DNA from: an uncultured Pseudomonadota bacterium
GTDB lineage: Bacteria; Pseudomonadota; Gammaproteobacteria; Methylococcales; Methylomonadaceae
Length of the DNA: 39,886 bases
Direction: 5' to 3'
Assembly: GCA_903876445.1 (NCBI GenBank)
Contig: CAIQZX010000138.1
Location: 1 to 39,886 of the forward strand
In this document: positions 16,774-25,851 of the stretch, piece after piece
Numbering within the stretch: the first letter of the stretch is position 1
How the letters are laid out: each line of letters starts with the position of its first letter
The notes under the pieces: model-generated
The model's database searches: none
Seen by the model: the letters and a program-made list of their open reading frames with translations, nothing else
What the model was told of the DNA's origin: nothing
Made by a program: the position numbers and the translations under genes

Positions 16774-18936
16774 CTAATAAAATTGTACTTTCCCCGTTTC
16801 CACATCATACATTCCTCCTAAAATATCAATTTTTCCAGTTTGCCATAAATCATAAAGAACAGCACTGCGCTGCTTAATCTGTTCAACCATTAACTGCACA
16901 TTTTTATCGGCAACTTGTTGAATCAATTCATCGTTATAACCAATTTCTAAAATGTGATTTTTTTCACAAACGCATTCCACAGCAGGTTGAATTTTATCTA
17001 GTAAACCGGTTAGATGGTCTAGTTTTACCTGAGCGCAGGCACCTTTGATTGCGCCACAATGTGTATGACCTAAAACGACTATTAACTTCGAACCCGCGAC
17101 TTTGCAAGCGTATTCCATACTGCCTAAAATATCGTCATTCACCACATTTCCCGCTACACGAGTGCTAAAAATATCGCCTAAACCTTGATCAAAAATGAGT
17201 TCTGTTGACGTGCGTGAATCCATACAACTCAAAATAATAGCAATTGGAAATTGTCCATCACTTGTGTCATTAACTTGTTCGAGAAAATTACGATTGGATT
17301 CCAAATTATTAACAAAATTCGCATTACCTTCTTTCAAAATTTGTAACACTTCCGCTGGCGTAAGTGCTTGTTGTGTTTCATAAGTATGCGCCTGAACATT
17401 TTCAATCGGTTTCAAAATACCAAAACCGCGCACATTTTGTAACGTTAATTTGATGTTCCTTAATGGAGCTTCTTTTTTGAAATCTCGAATAACTTCAAAA
17501 ACATCGTAATCAATATATTTTGAGCGCGTAGCATCAATCACGATTTCTGAATTTGCAGGTAATTGGTCAAGCGTTTGTTTTAATGTGGCTTTATTTAAAA
17601 ATGAAACGTGTTCAGATAATCGAAAAATAATTTTGTTTCCAATATGTGTTTCTCTGAAATACATTGCCGTTTTGTAATTTTCTAACACAATCGATAATAA
17701 AGCGGCTGCCATACCAATCAGAATTCCAATCATTAAATTAGTAAAAATCAACCCTAAAATTGTGGCGATAAATGGAATAAAATGGTACATCCCAGCACGA
17801 TACATTTTTTGAAATGTTCGCGGGCGGGTTAATTTATAACTGACGACTAACAAAATACTCGCCAAACTTGCCAAGGGAATTTTATTTAACCATTCAGGAA
17901 CTAAAAATACGGTAATAAATAACAACGCTCCTGAAATGAAACCGGAGGCTTTTGTTTTTGCACCGGACTGAATGTTAATTGAACTACGAATAATCACTTG
18001 CGTCATAGGTAAACCACCTAATAATCCGGATGTGATATTACCTAAACCTTGTGCAATTAACTCACGATTTGGCGGCGTAATTCGTTTATAAATATCTAAT
18101 CTATCAATCGCTTCAATAGAAAGTAAAGTTTCTAAACTCGCTAAAAACGCTAACATTAACGCCGTTGAATAAATAATGGGATTCGTAAGTTGCGAAAAAT
18201 CGGGCGTGTGCATTTGTGCGACCAACTCCTCAGTGTTTGTGGCGTGTGGAAGATTTACCAAATGGGATTCTTTTAACGCGAAATCAGGATAAAAATTTTG
18301 TAGAAATTCATTGATAAAAACACCCACTAAAATTGTCACTAGCGTTCCGTGTAAAACTTGAAAAAAATGACTTTTTTTCAGTTTTGGACGTTCCCATAAA
18401 ATTAAAATTACCAATGAAATGAAAGCTATGACAATTGCGGTAGGTGATGAAAATTGCATCATTTCGATAAGTTCTGAAAAAGTCGAGTGATTGTCATTTT
18501 GAAAAAAAGATAAATCGCCTTCGTAATCGTCGTCATAACCTACGGCGTGCGGAATTTGTTTTAAAAAAATAATAATTCCAATTCCCGACAACATTCCTTT
18601 AATAACGGAACTAGGAAAATAATGGGCAATTGATCCCATTTTTGCTAAACCCATCAAAATTTGAAATACACCAGAAAAAATAACCGCTAACAAGAAAGCT
18701 GAAAAACCTAATGTTTCGATGCTGGTTAACATCATAATGACTAAACCTGCCGCTGCGCCACTCACACCAAGCGCAGAACCACTGAGTGGCGCGACTATCA
18801 AACCACCAATAATGCTAGCAATTAAACCCGAAAATAAAGGTGCGCCGGATGCTAATGCAATACCCAGTGATAATGGAATCGCAATAAAAAAAATTGCAAT
18901 TCCAGCGGGAATGTCACATTTTAAATATCTAAACAT
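16774..18936 (-). CDS. SulP-family anion transporter fused to beta-carbonic anhydrase
   Basis: A predicted inner-membrane transporter (likely bicarbonate or sulfate) joined to a cytoplasmic beta-carbonic anhydrase. The first ~400 residues form a SulP core, starting FRYLKCDIPAGIAIFFIAIPLSLGIALASGAPL. A STAS-like segment follows (EIVIDATRSKYIDYDVFEVIRDF). The last ~200 residues are a beta-carbonic anhydrase with zinc ligands in SCMDSR (Cys571, Asp573) and GHTHCGA (His624, Cys627), numbered from this start. The motifs look intact, so CO2/HCO3- interconversion is likely. An earlier ATG at 18996 would add 20 unconserved residues and start inside a palindrome, so I use 18936 (720 residues). It converges on recG with 12 bases between stops. 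Rv3273-type fusions share this architecture. Confidence 0.88.
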   Translation of the reverse strand: MFRYLKCDIPAGIAIFFIAIPLSLGIALASGAPLFSGLIASIIGGLIVAPLSGSALGVSGAAAGLVIMMLTSIETLGFSAFLLAVIFSGVFQILMGLAKMGSIAHYFPSSVIKGMLSGIGIIIFLKQIPHAVGYDDDYEGDLSFFQNDNHSTFSELIEMMQFSSPTAIVIAFISLVILILWERPKLKKSHFFQVLHGTLVTILVGVFINEFLQNFYPDFALKESHLVNLPHATNTEELVAQMHTPDFSQLTNPIIYSTALMLAFLASLETLLSIEAIDRLDIYKRITPPNRELIAQGLGNITSGLLGGLPMTQVIIRSSINIQSGAKTKASGFISGALLFITVFLVPEWLNKIPLASLASILLVVSYKLTRPRTFQKMYRAGMYHFIPFIATILGLIFTNLMIGILIGMAAALLSIVLENYKTAMYFRETHIGNKIIFRLSEHVSFLNKATLKQTLDQLPANSEIVIDATRSKYIDYDVFEVIRDFKKEAPLRNIKLTLQNVRGFGILKPIENVQAHTYETQQALTPAEVLQILKEGNANFVNNLESNRNFLEQVNDTSDGQFPIAIILSCMDSRTSTELIFDQGLGDIFSTRVAGNVVNDDILGSMEYACKVAGSKLIVVLGHTHCGAIKGACAQVKLDHLTGLLDKIQPAVECVCEKNHILEIGYNDELIQQVADKNVQLMVEQIKQRSAVLYDLWQTGKIDILGGMYDVETGKVQFY

Positions 18937-18990
18937 AATTTTGTCGATTAAAAGGGAAAACAGAATTTTACATTTTTTGATTAAGACTTG

Positions 18991-19026
18991 TCTCATACAA
19001 ATTTACCACAACCAATTTGTATGAGA
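18991..19026. promoter_or_regulatory. 13-bp perfect inverted repeat in the SulP-CA/AraC divergent region (candidate operator)
   Basis: TCTCATACAAATT (18991-19003) and AATTTGTATGAGA (19014-19026) are exact reverse complements, separated by 10 bases. The centre-to-centre distance of 23 bases is about two helical turns, which suits a dimeric regulator. The repeat lies 54 bases upstream of the preferred SulP-CA start and 111 bases upstream of the AraC gene. It could instead fold as an A+T-rich RNA hairpin. The bound factor is unknown; the adjacent AraC protein is a natural candidate. Confidence 0.5.
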
Positions 19027-19137
19027 ATTCTGGCATTCGATTATTTTGATAGCGGCGATATTTAAAAAATTTGTGCTAACATCAATTTTGGGATTGAAAA
19101 AATAGACAGCCGTAAAATTATAGAATGTGGAGCAAAA

Positions 19138-20166
19138 ATGCCTTCGAAAATAATAACCGCAACAACTACAAAATTTGATTTCAGTCAAATTGATGCGAAA
19201 GAACGTTACAATGTATGGCGCGATAGCATTTCTGTTATTTTTGACATGGATTCAAAAACAAAAATAGCGGAAGAATTGTTTCACGCTGAGTTTTCAAGTA
19301 CCCAGTTATCTTCAATGTTGCTAAATACAACAAAAAGCCAAGGACAAAATTTTAATCGTTCAGGGAGACTAATCGCTCAAGATAATTTAGATCACTGTTG
19401 GATTCAGATGTTTGTTAGTGGTTCATCTTCAGTGGAATTTGGAAGGCAACAAAAAAAAATGGTACAAACCGGTGATATTTTTTTGGTAGATTTTAGTCAA
19501 CCATTAAAAATACTATCTACGGATTTTGAAGATATTAACTTAATTATTCCTCGTCAGATTCTTCAAAAATACTTGATTAACGTTGAAAAATACCATGGCT
19601 CAATTTTACCGCGTGATTCCGCATTCGCTAAAATTTTAAGCTCTCATTTGTTAACATTAAAATCGGTTATTCCAACATTAAGCCTGAATGAGTCGAGTAT
19701 TATCGCTGAAGGTTTAGCGCATTTGGTAGGTCTCTATTTCAGTCAACAAGCCGTACCAATCAATAATGACGTGTTGCAATTTTCAACACAAGAAACCATT
19801 AAACGTTATATTAGTCAAAATTTAAAAACATTTGATTTAAACCCTCAATATATTGCTATGAATTTTAGAATCTCTCGTTCATATTTATATAAAATTTTTC
19901 CAAATATCGCTTCTTACATCAAACAGCAGCGATTAAGACAGGCGTATCGTGAATTGAGTTCTTTAACCAATAATCAACGCATTAGTGAAATTGCATTTAA
20001 TTTGGGTTTCAACAGCGAAAGCGATTTTTCACGAAGTTTTCAACGTTTTTTTCAACTTACCCCATCGGACGTTCGCTATAACTTGGCTTTTGCAGCACAA
20101 AATAATAACGAATCGCTGTCTGATAAAATTGATTTGCGTTTTGAAGATTTAGTACGAAAACTTTAA
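19138..20166 (+). CDS. AraC-family transcriptional regulator
   Basis: A 342-residue regulator with an N-terminal sensor resembling the AraC-binding-like domain (FDFSQIDAKERYNVWRDSISVIF; GDIFLVDFSQPLKIL) and a C-terminal pair of helix-turn-helix motifs. The second HTH reads ISEIAFNLGFNSESDFSRSFQRFFQLTPSDVR, the family signature. A GTGGAG ribosome site (19127-19132) supports the ATG. It is divergent from the SulP-CA gene and 45 bases upstream of the hybrid kinase, so it might control either. Its ligand is unknown. Confidence 0.88.
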   Translation: MPSKIITATTTKFDFSQIDAKERYNVWRDSISVIFDMDSKTKIAEELFHAEFSSTQLSSMLLNTTKSQGQNFNRSGRLIAQDNLDHCWIQMFVSGSSSVEFGRQQKKMVQTGDIFLVDFSQPLKILSTDFEDINLIIPRQILQKYLINVEKYHGSILPRDSAFAKILSSHLLTLKSVIPTLSLNESSIIAEGLAHLVGLYFSQQAVPINNDVLQFSTQETIKRYISQNLKTFDLNPQYIAMNFRISRSYLYKIFPNIASYIKQQRLRQAYRELSSLTNNQRISEIAFNLGFNSESDFSRSFQRFFQLTPSDVRYNLAFAAQNNNESLSDKIDLRFEDLVRKL

Positions 20167-20211
20167 TTTTTAGATATTACGAAACACAATTCGCTACCGA
20201 GATAACCAAAA

Positions 20212-23200
20212 ATGAAAAATTTTATAACATTGCTTGAAAAAAGAAATCTCACAACAAAACTATTCTTAAATTTTAGTGTCATTTTATTGGTCGTGCTATT
20301 TATCGGACTTAACTCTATTTACAACATGAATGTAATGGGAAGAGAAGCGCAAAATATGTATGACAAGCATGTTATTGGTGCTTCGCACATTAACGGTGCT
20401 AAAACAAATTTTATTTATATTGAACATAATTTGCATCGTATGTTATTGGCAACAAACCTTGCTGAACGTGAAATAATAAAAACACAACTCGACAAATCAA
20501 TCGCTAAGTTAAGAATTGAATTTAGTGACGCGCGAAAAACAATTGAGGATGCCGAAAATAAAAAACTTATGATTGAATTCGCTACGCTGGTTGAAAGTTA
20601 CAAGCGAAATGTTGAAAAAGTAATTTTATTGCTCGATAAAAAAGAGAGTGTCCAATCTACAGCCGCCGTTGAATTTCTTTTAAGCAAGGAATTTTCAGCT
20701 GTGACAAATGCAGCAGAGGGAATAATTTCAAAAATATCTTCGATGGAAGAAGGAATTGCAACGCAAAACGCCGACAAACATGAGAAATTAAGCAGTAATG
20801 CTCAAAAAATCACTTTATTACTTATGTTATTTGGTTTGATAGTAAGTGGCATTATTAGCCTTTTTATTGGGTCTTCAATCAAACTCCCTACAAATCAATT
20901 ACAAGAAGCAATCGAACGTCTCGCGGCGGGCGAAATGGAAGTTGAAATTCCAAATTTAGATTATAAAAACGAAATTGGGGCGATTTCAAATGCGCTTAAA
21001 GTATTACAAAATGTTTGTCGTGATATGGAAGCACAACGTTGGATTAAACAACATATTGCCGATATTTCTTCGGAATTACAACGAGTTGAAAGTTTTTCTG
21101 AACTGGCTAGAAAATTTATGTCAGAAATTTGTCCATTATTAAATGCAGGGCAAGGGATTTTTTATCTTTACAAAAAAGATCAAAAATTATTTTCACTTAT
21201 AGGAAGTTATAACTATGAAGAAGACCAAGAAAACATCCGTAAAGATTTCACCATTGGTCAAGGATTTGCGGGGCAATGCGCGTTAGAAAAAAGACGCATT
21301 ATTCTGACGAATGTGCCTGATGATTATATTAAAATTCGTTCTGGACTTGGTAACGCAACACCGAAAGTGATTTTAGCCATTCCAATTTTAAACTTAGATA
21401 ACAAAGTATTAGCTGTTTTAGAATTAGCCGCTTTCCATGATTTTAGTTCCGCCGAAAAAGAATTATTAGATGCGTTAATGCTATTGTTAGCCGTCAACAT
21501 AGAAATGATGGAACATCATATTCAAACACAACGATTGCTAAAAGAAACCATTGAACAATCCGACAGAGTGGCGATGCAATCAACCCGTTTGGAAGATCAA
21601 GCGATTGAAATGGAAATGCAGCAGTTAGAACTGAAAGATACTGAAATGTGGTTCCGTAACATTGTGAAATCTTCACCGGATGCGATGTTTGTCGTGAATG
21701 AAAAAGGTGAAATTATTCTTTGTAATCCTAAAGCCGAAGAAATTTTTGGTTATGATTCTGGTGAATTAAATTGGAAAATAATGGATTCTCTTGTTTTAGA
21801 TAGTATTTTTACAGTAGGTTCGACAGGTCACACAACTGGAATACACAAGGATGGACGGGAATTTCCAGCTGAAATCAGTTTAAGTCATTTACCGGATGTA
21901 AATGGGCGCGGTGAATGTATTTGTATTTCAATGCGAGATATTACGACGGCGAAACAAATCGCCGATGAAATTCGTATTGCAAAAGAAATGGCTGAAGAAG
22001 CCACTCAAATGAAATCGGATTTTCTGGCAAATATGAGTCACGAAATTCGCACGCCAATGAATGCGATTATTGGAATGTCCCATTTAACGTTAAAAACAGA
22101 TTTATCAGCCAAGCAACTAAATTATGTTTCAAAAATTCAAGATTCCGCTAAACTTTTATTAGGCATTATCAATGACATTTTGGATTTTTCTAAAATTGAA
22201 GCCGGCAAATTCAGTGTTGAAAATATTGATTTTGAATTCGGTAATGTTTTGGATAATTTAGCGAATTTGATTGCTGAAAAAGCAAACGAAAAAGGTTTGG
22301 AATTGATTTTTGATATTGATACAAATATGCCTAAACACCTTAATGGCGATGCGTTACGTTTAGGTCAAATTTTAATTAACTATGCAAATAATGCTGTTAA
22401 GTTTACAGAAAATGGTGAAATCGTCATTTCTGCGAATGTTTTAGAAAAAACAGAAACGGATGTTTATTTAAAATTCAGTGTCAGTGATACAGGAATTGGT
22501 TTAACACCAGAAGATAAAGCAAAATTATTCCAATCTTTCCAGCAAGCTGATACAACAACTAGTCGAAAATATGGTGGAACGGGCTTAGGATTAGCGATTG
22601 CCAAACAACTCGCTGAGTTGATGAACGGTGAAGTCGGTGTGGATAGCGAAGTAGGAAAAGGTAGCACGTTTTGGTTCACGGCAAGATTAGGGCATTCCCA
22701 AAAAGAAAATACTGTTTTAATTCCCGTTGCTGATTTTCATGGACGTAGAATGTTGGTTGTCGATGATAGCGAAACCGCCTGCGCGGTTTTAGATGATTTA
22801 TTATCGAGCATGACATTTAAAGTAGCGCGAGCATTAAGTGGTAAACAAGCATTAAAAATCATACAACACGCTGCCGAAGCCGGAAAACCTTTTGATGTTA
22901 TTTTTCTTGATTGGCGAATGCCTGAAATGGATGGTATTGAAACCGCTAAAGCAATCCAAAAATTACCGATAAATGTTGTGCCACATATTGTTATCGTTAC
23001 CGCATACGGACGCGAAGATGTGATTAAGGATGTCGATGTATCGGGCATTGAAGATGTTTTAGTTAAACCCGTAAATGCCTCTATGTTATTCAATACCACC
23101 ATGCGTGTATTAGGACATAAAATTCTCAATGCGCCTGCTATTCATAATTACGAAGCCACAAATATCTTGCAGGAATTAAAAGTTATTGAAGGTGCATTCA

Positions 23201-24216
23201 TTTTGATTGTCGAAGATAATTTATTGAATCAAGAAGTGGTGATGGGGCTTTTGGAAGAGGGGGGGTTTATTGTTCATGTTGCCAATAATGGTAAAGAAGC
23301 ACTAGAAATGGTGGCGAAAATAGATTTCGACATTGTATTGATGGATATGCAAATGCCGATTATGGATGGCGTTACTGCTGCAATTCAAATTCGTAGCGAT
23401 GCACGATTTAATGAATTACCTATTGTCGCCATGACAGCGAATGCAATGCTACAAGACAAAGAAAAATGTACCGCCGCCGGTATGAACGACCATGTAGCAA
23501 AACCCATTGAACCCGAAGAATTATTTAGAGCATTGTTAAAATGGATAAAACCGAAACACAATACACTGTTATCATTGCCGCATGAAACACAAGCAATTGA
23601 AACTGTTACAAACGATTTATTTATTATTGACGGATTGAATGTAAATCTTGGTTTGAAACGTGTATTAAATAAAAAAGATAAATACATAAAAATGTTACAG
23701 CGATATGTAACTGGTCAAGAAACCACAATTTCAGAATTACGCACCGCTTTAAACGCAAATGACTACGAAACTGCCGAGCGTATCGTGCATTCTTCCAAAG
23801 GTGTGAATGGAAATATCGGTGCGATGGGCTTACAAATAATGGCGGCGGAAATTGAAAAAATGACTGCTGAAAAGGCAGAAAAAAGTGTCATAGAAGCTCA
23901 AATTTTATCATTTGAAAATGCACTTTTAAAAATGCTTTCAGCCCTTAAATTGGCTTTATTCGCCAATAGTGAAAATACCGAAAATAAATCACTCGAAAAA
24001 GTAGATATTTCATTAGCCCCTGAATTATTAGCGCAACTTAAAAATATGTTGGAATTTGATGACAGTAAATCAGGCAACGTTTTTGAAGAAAATAAAAAAC
24101 TTTTACAATGTGTTTTGGGTTTAGAAACATTTACAAAAATTCATCATGCCATTAAACAATTTGATTTTGAATTTGCATTAGAATTATTGAATCAATACGA
24201 TAAAACAAGCGATTGA
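20212..24216 (+). CDS. Membrane hybrid histidine kinase with GAF, PAS, two receivers and HPt
   Basis: A 1334-residue protein holding a full His-Asp-Asp-His relay. Transmembrane helices lie at about 16-38 and 199-221, enclosing a periplasmic four-helix-bundle-like region. Then come HAMP (about 222-275), GAF (about 295-430), a short coiled coil, PAS (about 480-590), HisKA with His610 in [13 protein letters not shown], and an ATPase domain with ISDTGIGL-like [17 protein letters not shown] and GGTGLGLAI. Receiver 1 has Asp900 in [11 protein letters not shown] and receiver 2 has Asp1045 in [11 protein letters not shown]. The HPt domain has His1193 in [14 protein letters not shown]. All key residues are present. 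It is followed 62 bases later by a receiver/HD-GYP gene, a plausible output. The stimulus is unknown. Confidence 0.92.
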   Translation: MKNFITLLEKRNLTTKLFLNFSVILLVVLFIGLNSIYNMNVMGREAQNMYDKHVIGASHINGAKTNFIYIEHNLHRMLLATNLAEREIIKTQLDKSIAKLRIEFSDARKTIEDAENKKLMIEFATLVESYKRNVEKVILLLDKKESVQSTAAVEFLLSKEFSAVTNAAEGIISKISSMEEGIATQNADKHEKLSSNAQKITLLLMLFGLIVSGIISLFIGSSIKLPTNQLQEAIERLAAGEMEVEIPNLDYKNEIGAISNALKVLQNVCRDMEAQRWIKQHIADISSELQRVESFSELARKFMSEICPLLNAGQGIFYLYKKDQKLFSLIGSYNYEEDQENIRKDFTIGQGFAGQCALEKRRIILTNVPDDYIKIRSGLGNATPKVILAIPILNLDNKVLAVLELAAFHDFSSAEKELLDALMLLLAVNIEMMEHHIQTQRLLKETIEQSDRVAMQSTRLEDQAIEMEMQQLELKDTEMWFRNIVKSSPDAMFVVNEKGEIILCNPKAEEIFGYDSGELNWKIMDSLVLDSIFTVGSTGHTTGIHKDGREFPAEISLSHLPDVNGRGECICISMRDITTAKQIADEIRIAKEMAEEATQMKSDFLANMSHEIRTPMNAIIGMSHLTLKTDLSAKQLNYVSKIQDSAKLLLGIINDILDFSKIEAGKFSVENIDFEFGNVLDNLANLIAEKANEKGLELIFDIDTNMPKHLNGDALRLGQILINYANNAVKFTENGEIVISANVLEKTETDVYLKFSVSDTGIGLTPEDKAKLFQSFQQADTTTSRKYGGTGLGLAIAKQLAELMNGEVGVDSEVGKGSTFWFTARLGHSQKENTVLIPVADFHGRRMLVVDDSETACAVLDDLLSSMTFKVARALSGKQALKIIQHAAEAGKPFDVIFLDWRMPEMDGIETAKAIQKLPINVVPHIVIVTAYGREDVIKDVDVSGIEDVLVKPVNASMLFNTTMRVLGHKILNAPAIHNYEATNILQELKVIEGAFILIVEDNLLNQEVVMGLLEEGGFIVHVANNGKEALEMVAKIDFDIVLMDMQMPIMDGVTAAIQIRSDARFNELPIVAMTANAMLQDKEKCTAAGMNDHVAKPIEPEELFRALLKWIKPKHNTLLSLPHETQAIETVTNDLFIIDGLNVNLGLKRVLNKKDKYIKMLQRYVTGQETTISELRTALNANDYETAERIVHSSKGVNGNIGAMGLQIMAAEIEKMTAEKAEKSVIEAQILSFENALLKMLSALKLALFANSENTENKSLEKVDISLAPELLAQLKNMLEFDDSKSGNVFEENKKLLQCVLGLETFTKIHHAIKQFDFEFALELLNQYDKTSD

Positions 24217-24278
24217 AACGCAACGAAAAATTAACTTTTCTTTAAATTGTTAATACTGAAATTAGGAATTCAAAAAAT

Positions 24279-25397
24279 ATGAACGCTATCGAAAAGGCAA
24301 CCATTTTAGTGGTTGACGATACACCGGATAATTTGTCTTTGATGAGTGACTTGCTCTCAGATGATTACATTGTTCGAGTCGCTAATGGTGGTGAAAGAGC
24401 TATAAAAATTGTTACGTCCGATCGACCACCAGATTTAATCTTGCTTGATATTATGATGCCAGAATTAGACGGTTATGAAGTCTGTGCGCGTTTAAAAGCA
24501 GATGAAAGAACAAAGGACATTCCAATTATTTTTCTAACTGCAAAATCCGAAGTGTCAGATGAAACAAAGGGATTAGAATTGGGTGCCGTAGATTACCTTA
24601 CGAAACCAATTAGCCCACCAATTTTATTGGCTAGGGTAAAAACGCATCTTACAATGAAAAAAATGCAGGATTTGTTAAAAGATAAAGCGGCTCTTTTGCA
24701 AGACGAAGTAAACACACAAACCCGTGAACTTATTGAACGTACAAAAGAGATTATTGCAACACAAGATGTGACGATTCATGCTATGGCATCGTTAGCCGAA
24801 ACTCGCGATAACGATACAGGGAATCACATTCGTCGAACACAATTTTACGTTAAGTTATTAGCGGAAAAATTGCGTTTTAATCCTAATTTTTCATATTTTC
24901 TTAATGACGATAAAACAATCGAAATTCTTTTCAAATCTGCGCCATTGCATGATATTGGGAAGGTCGGTATTCGTGACAAAATTCTTTTAAAACCGGCTAA
25001 ATTTGATTATGACGAATTTGAAATTATGAAAACGCATACCACGCTTGGCAGAGATACCATTCTTCATGCTGAACGTTCTTTAGGAATTGAAGTGCCTTTT
25101 TTAAAATACGCCAAAGAAATTGCACTTAGTCATCATGAAAAATGGGATGGTTCAGGTTATCCGCAAGGTTTAGTGGGCAATGAAATTCCGATTTCAGCCC
25201 GTTTAATGGCAATCGCGGATGTTTATGATGCGTTGATTAGCAGTCGTGTTTATAAAACCGGTATGCCTTATGAAAAAGCCGTTGCGATTATTACAGAAGG
25301 GCGTGGTAGTCATTTCGACCCCGAAATTGTCGATGCTTTTTTAGAAATACAAGAAGATTTCAAAAAAATTGCTTTAACTTATACCGATTCACAATAG
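24279..25397 (+). CDS. Response regulator with HD-GYP domain (probable c-di-GMP phosphodiesterase)
   Basis: A 372-residue RpfG-like protein. The receiver (about 8-125) has Asp13-Asp14 and phosphoacceptor Asp57 in LILLDIMMPELDG, with Lys109 in YLTKP. After a helical linker, the HD-GYP domain shows ETRDNDTGNHIRR (from Glu174), LHDIGKVGI with the metal-binding His224-Asp225, LSHHEKWDGSGYPQGL with the GYP triplet at 293-295, and ARLMAIADVYDAL. The catalytic set looks complete, so c-di-GMP hydrolysis is likely. An AGGAA element precedes the ATG. It is probably the partner of the upstream hybrid kinase. The right end of a TnpB-type element begins 5 bases after its stop. Confidence 0.92.
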   Translation: MNAIEKATILVVDDTPDNLSLMSDLLSDDYIVRVANGGERAIKIVTSDRPPDLILLDIMMPELDGYEVCARLKADERTKDIPIIFLTAKSEVSDETKGLELGAVDYLTKPISPPILLARVKTHLTMKKMQDLLKDKAALLQDEVNTQTRELIERTKEIIATQDVTIHAMASLAETRDNDTGNHIRRTQFYVKLLAEKLRFNPNFSYFLNDDKTIEILFKSAPLHDIGKVGIRDKILLKPAKFDYDEFEIMKTHTTLGRDTILHAERSLGIEVPFLKYAKEIALSHHEKWDGSGYPQGLVGNEIPISARLMAIADVYDALISSRVYKTGMPYEKAVAIITEGRGSHFDPEIVDAFLEIQEDFKKIALTYTDSQ

Positions 25398-25402
25398 GCG
25401 AA

Positions 25403-25614
25403 GTGAACTACCCACCACTAAACGCTATCGCGTTCTAGTGGTGGCTTCTCTACTAACCGGAACTGAGAATATCAGTATCTTTCGCATCTCCACGAGTTTT
25501 GACCCGTTTAGAAGATGGGCAACACTTTACCGTCACGGCAAAACCCGCCGCCTCAAATTGGTTGTACAATCCAACTATGATTTGGTTTAGATTATTGCTA
25601 ATAGGTTTGCTTTT
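25403..25614 (-). mobile_element. Remnant of a second TnpB-type IS200/IS605-family element
   Basis: Read on the minus strand, a TnpB-like C-terminal fragment is followed by a strong terminal hairpin and then GGTGGGTAGTTCAC, a typical form for the right end of TnpB elements. The stem is CCACCACTA (25412-25420) with TAGTGGTGG (25436-25444), plus AACGC (25421-25425) with GCGTT (25430-25434) around a TATC loop and a single bulged base. The end sequence differs from that at 1-139, so it belongs to another subfamily. I see no left end or TnpA. The remaining spacer to 25851 holds the sigma-54 promoter match and no gene. Confidence 0.6.
25453..25614 (-). pseudogene. tnpB 3' fragment (C-terminal 53 codons only)
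   Basis: The minus-strand frame between an in-frame TGA (25615-25617) and a TAG (25453-25455) encodes LYNQFEAAGFAVTVKCC and then KRVKTRGDAKDTDILSSG. An AAG-A-V stretch followed by a basic, variable tail is common at the end of TnpB proteins after the zinc finger and the last RuvC motif. Those domains are absent, so any nuclease function is lost. The frame ends just before the terminal hairpin, as expected for an intact gene-to-end junction. The assignment is by pattern, with no database match. Confidence 0.45.
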
Positions 25615-25770
25615 TCACACGTTGTTAGCCTCTTATTTTTCGATGACCAACAATGTAAGTGCATATCAATTGTTGTTTTAACAACATCTAATCAACACTA
25701 ACTGTTTATAAATCACCAGTACAAATGCAAAATTATAAAATAAACTTCATATAATCAATAACATAGATTT

Positions 25771-25785
25771 TGGCACGTTTGGTGC
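25771..25785 (+). promoter_or_regulatory. Candidate sigma-54 (RpoN) promoter
   Basis: TGGCACG-TTTG-GTGC matches the -24/-12 consensus TGGCACG-N4-TTGC at all positions but one, with the invariant GG and GC 12 bases apart. Transcription would start near 25797, leaving a leader of about 55 bases before the ATG at 25852. RpoN promoters need an enhancer-binding AAA+ activator, which is not encoded in this window. Confidence 0.65.
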
Positions 25786-25851
25786 GATTATCACTAATGA
25801 ATAACACTCGTTAATTCCACTTAGTTTTAATTTATAACAAAGAAGGTTTAT

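Noticed and set aside
18719-19024. Plus-strand open frame of 101 codons opposite the SulP-CA N-terminus
   Set aside because: It is the antisense shadow of membrane-segment codons in the transporter and has no ribosome site.
25499-25681. Plus-strand open frame of 60 codons in the spacer after the HD-GYP gene
   Set aside because: It is antisense to the tnpB remnant, has no ribosome site and its product resembles nothing; the minus-strand reading explains the DNA better.
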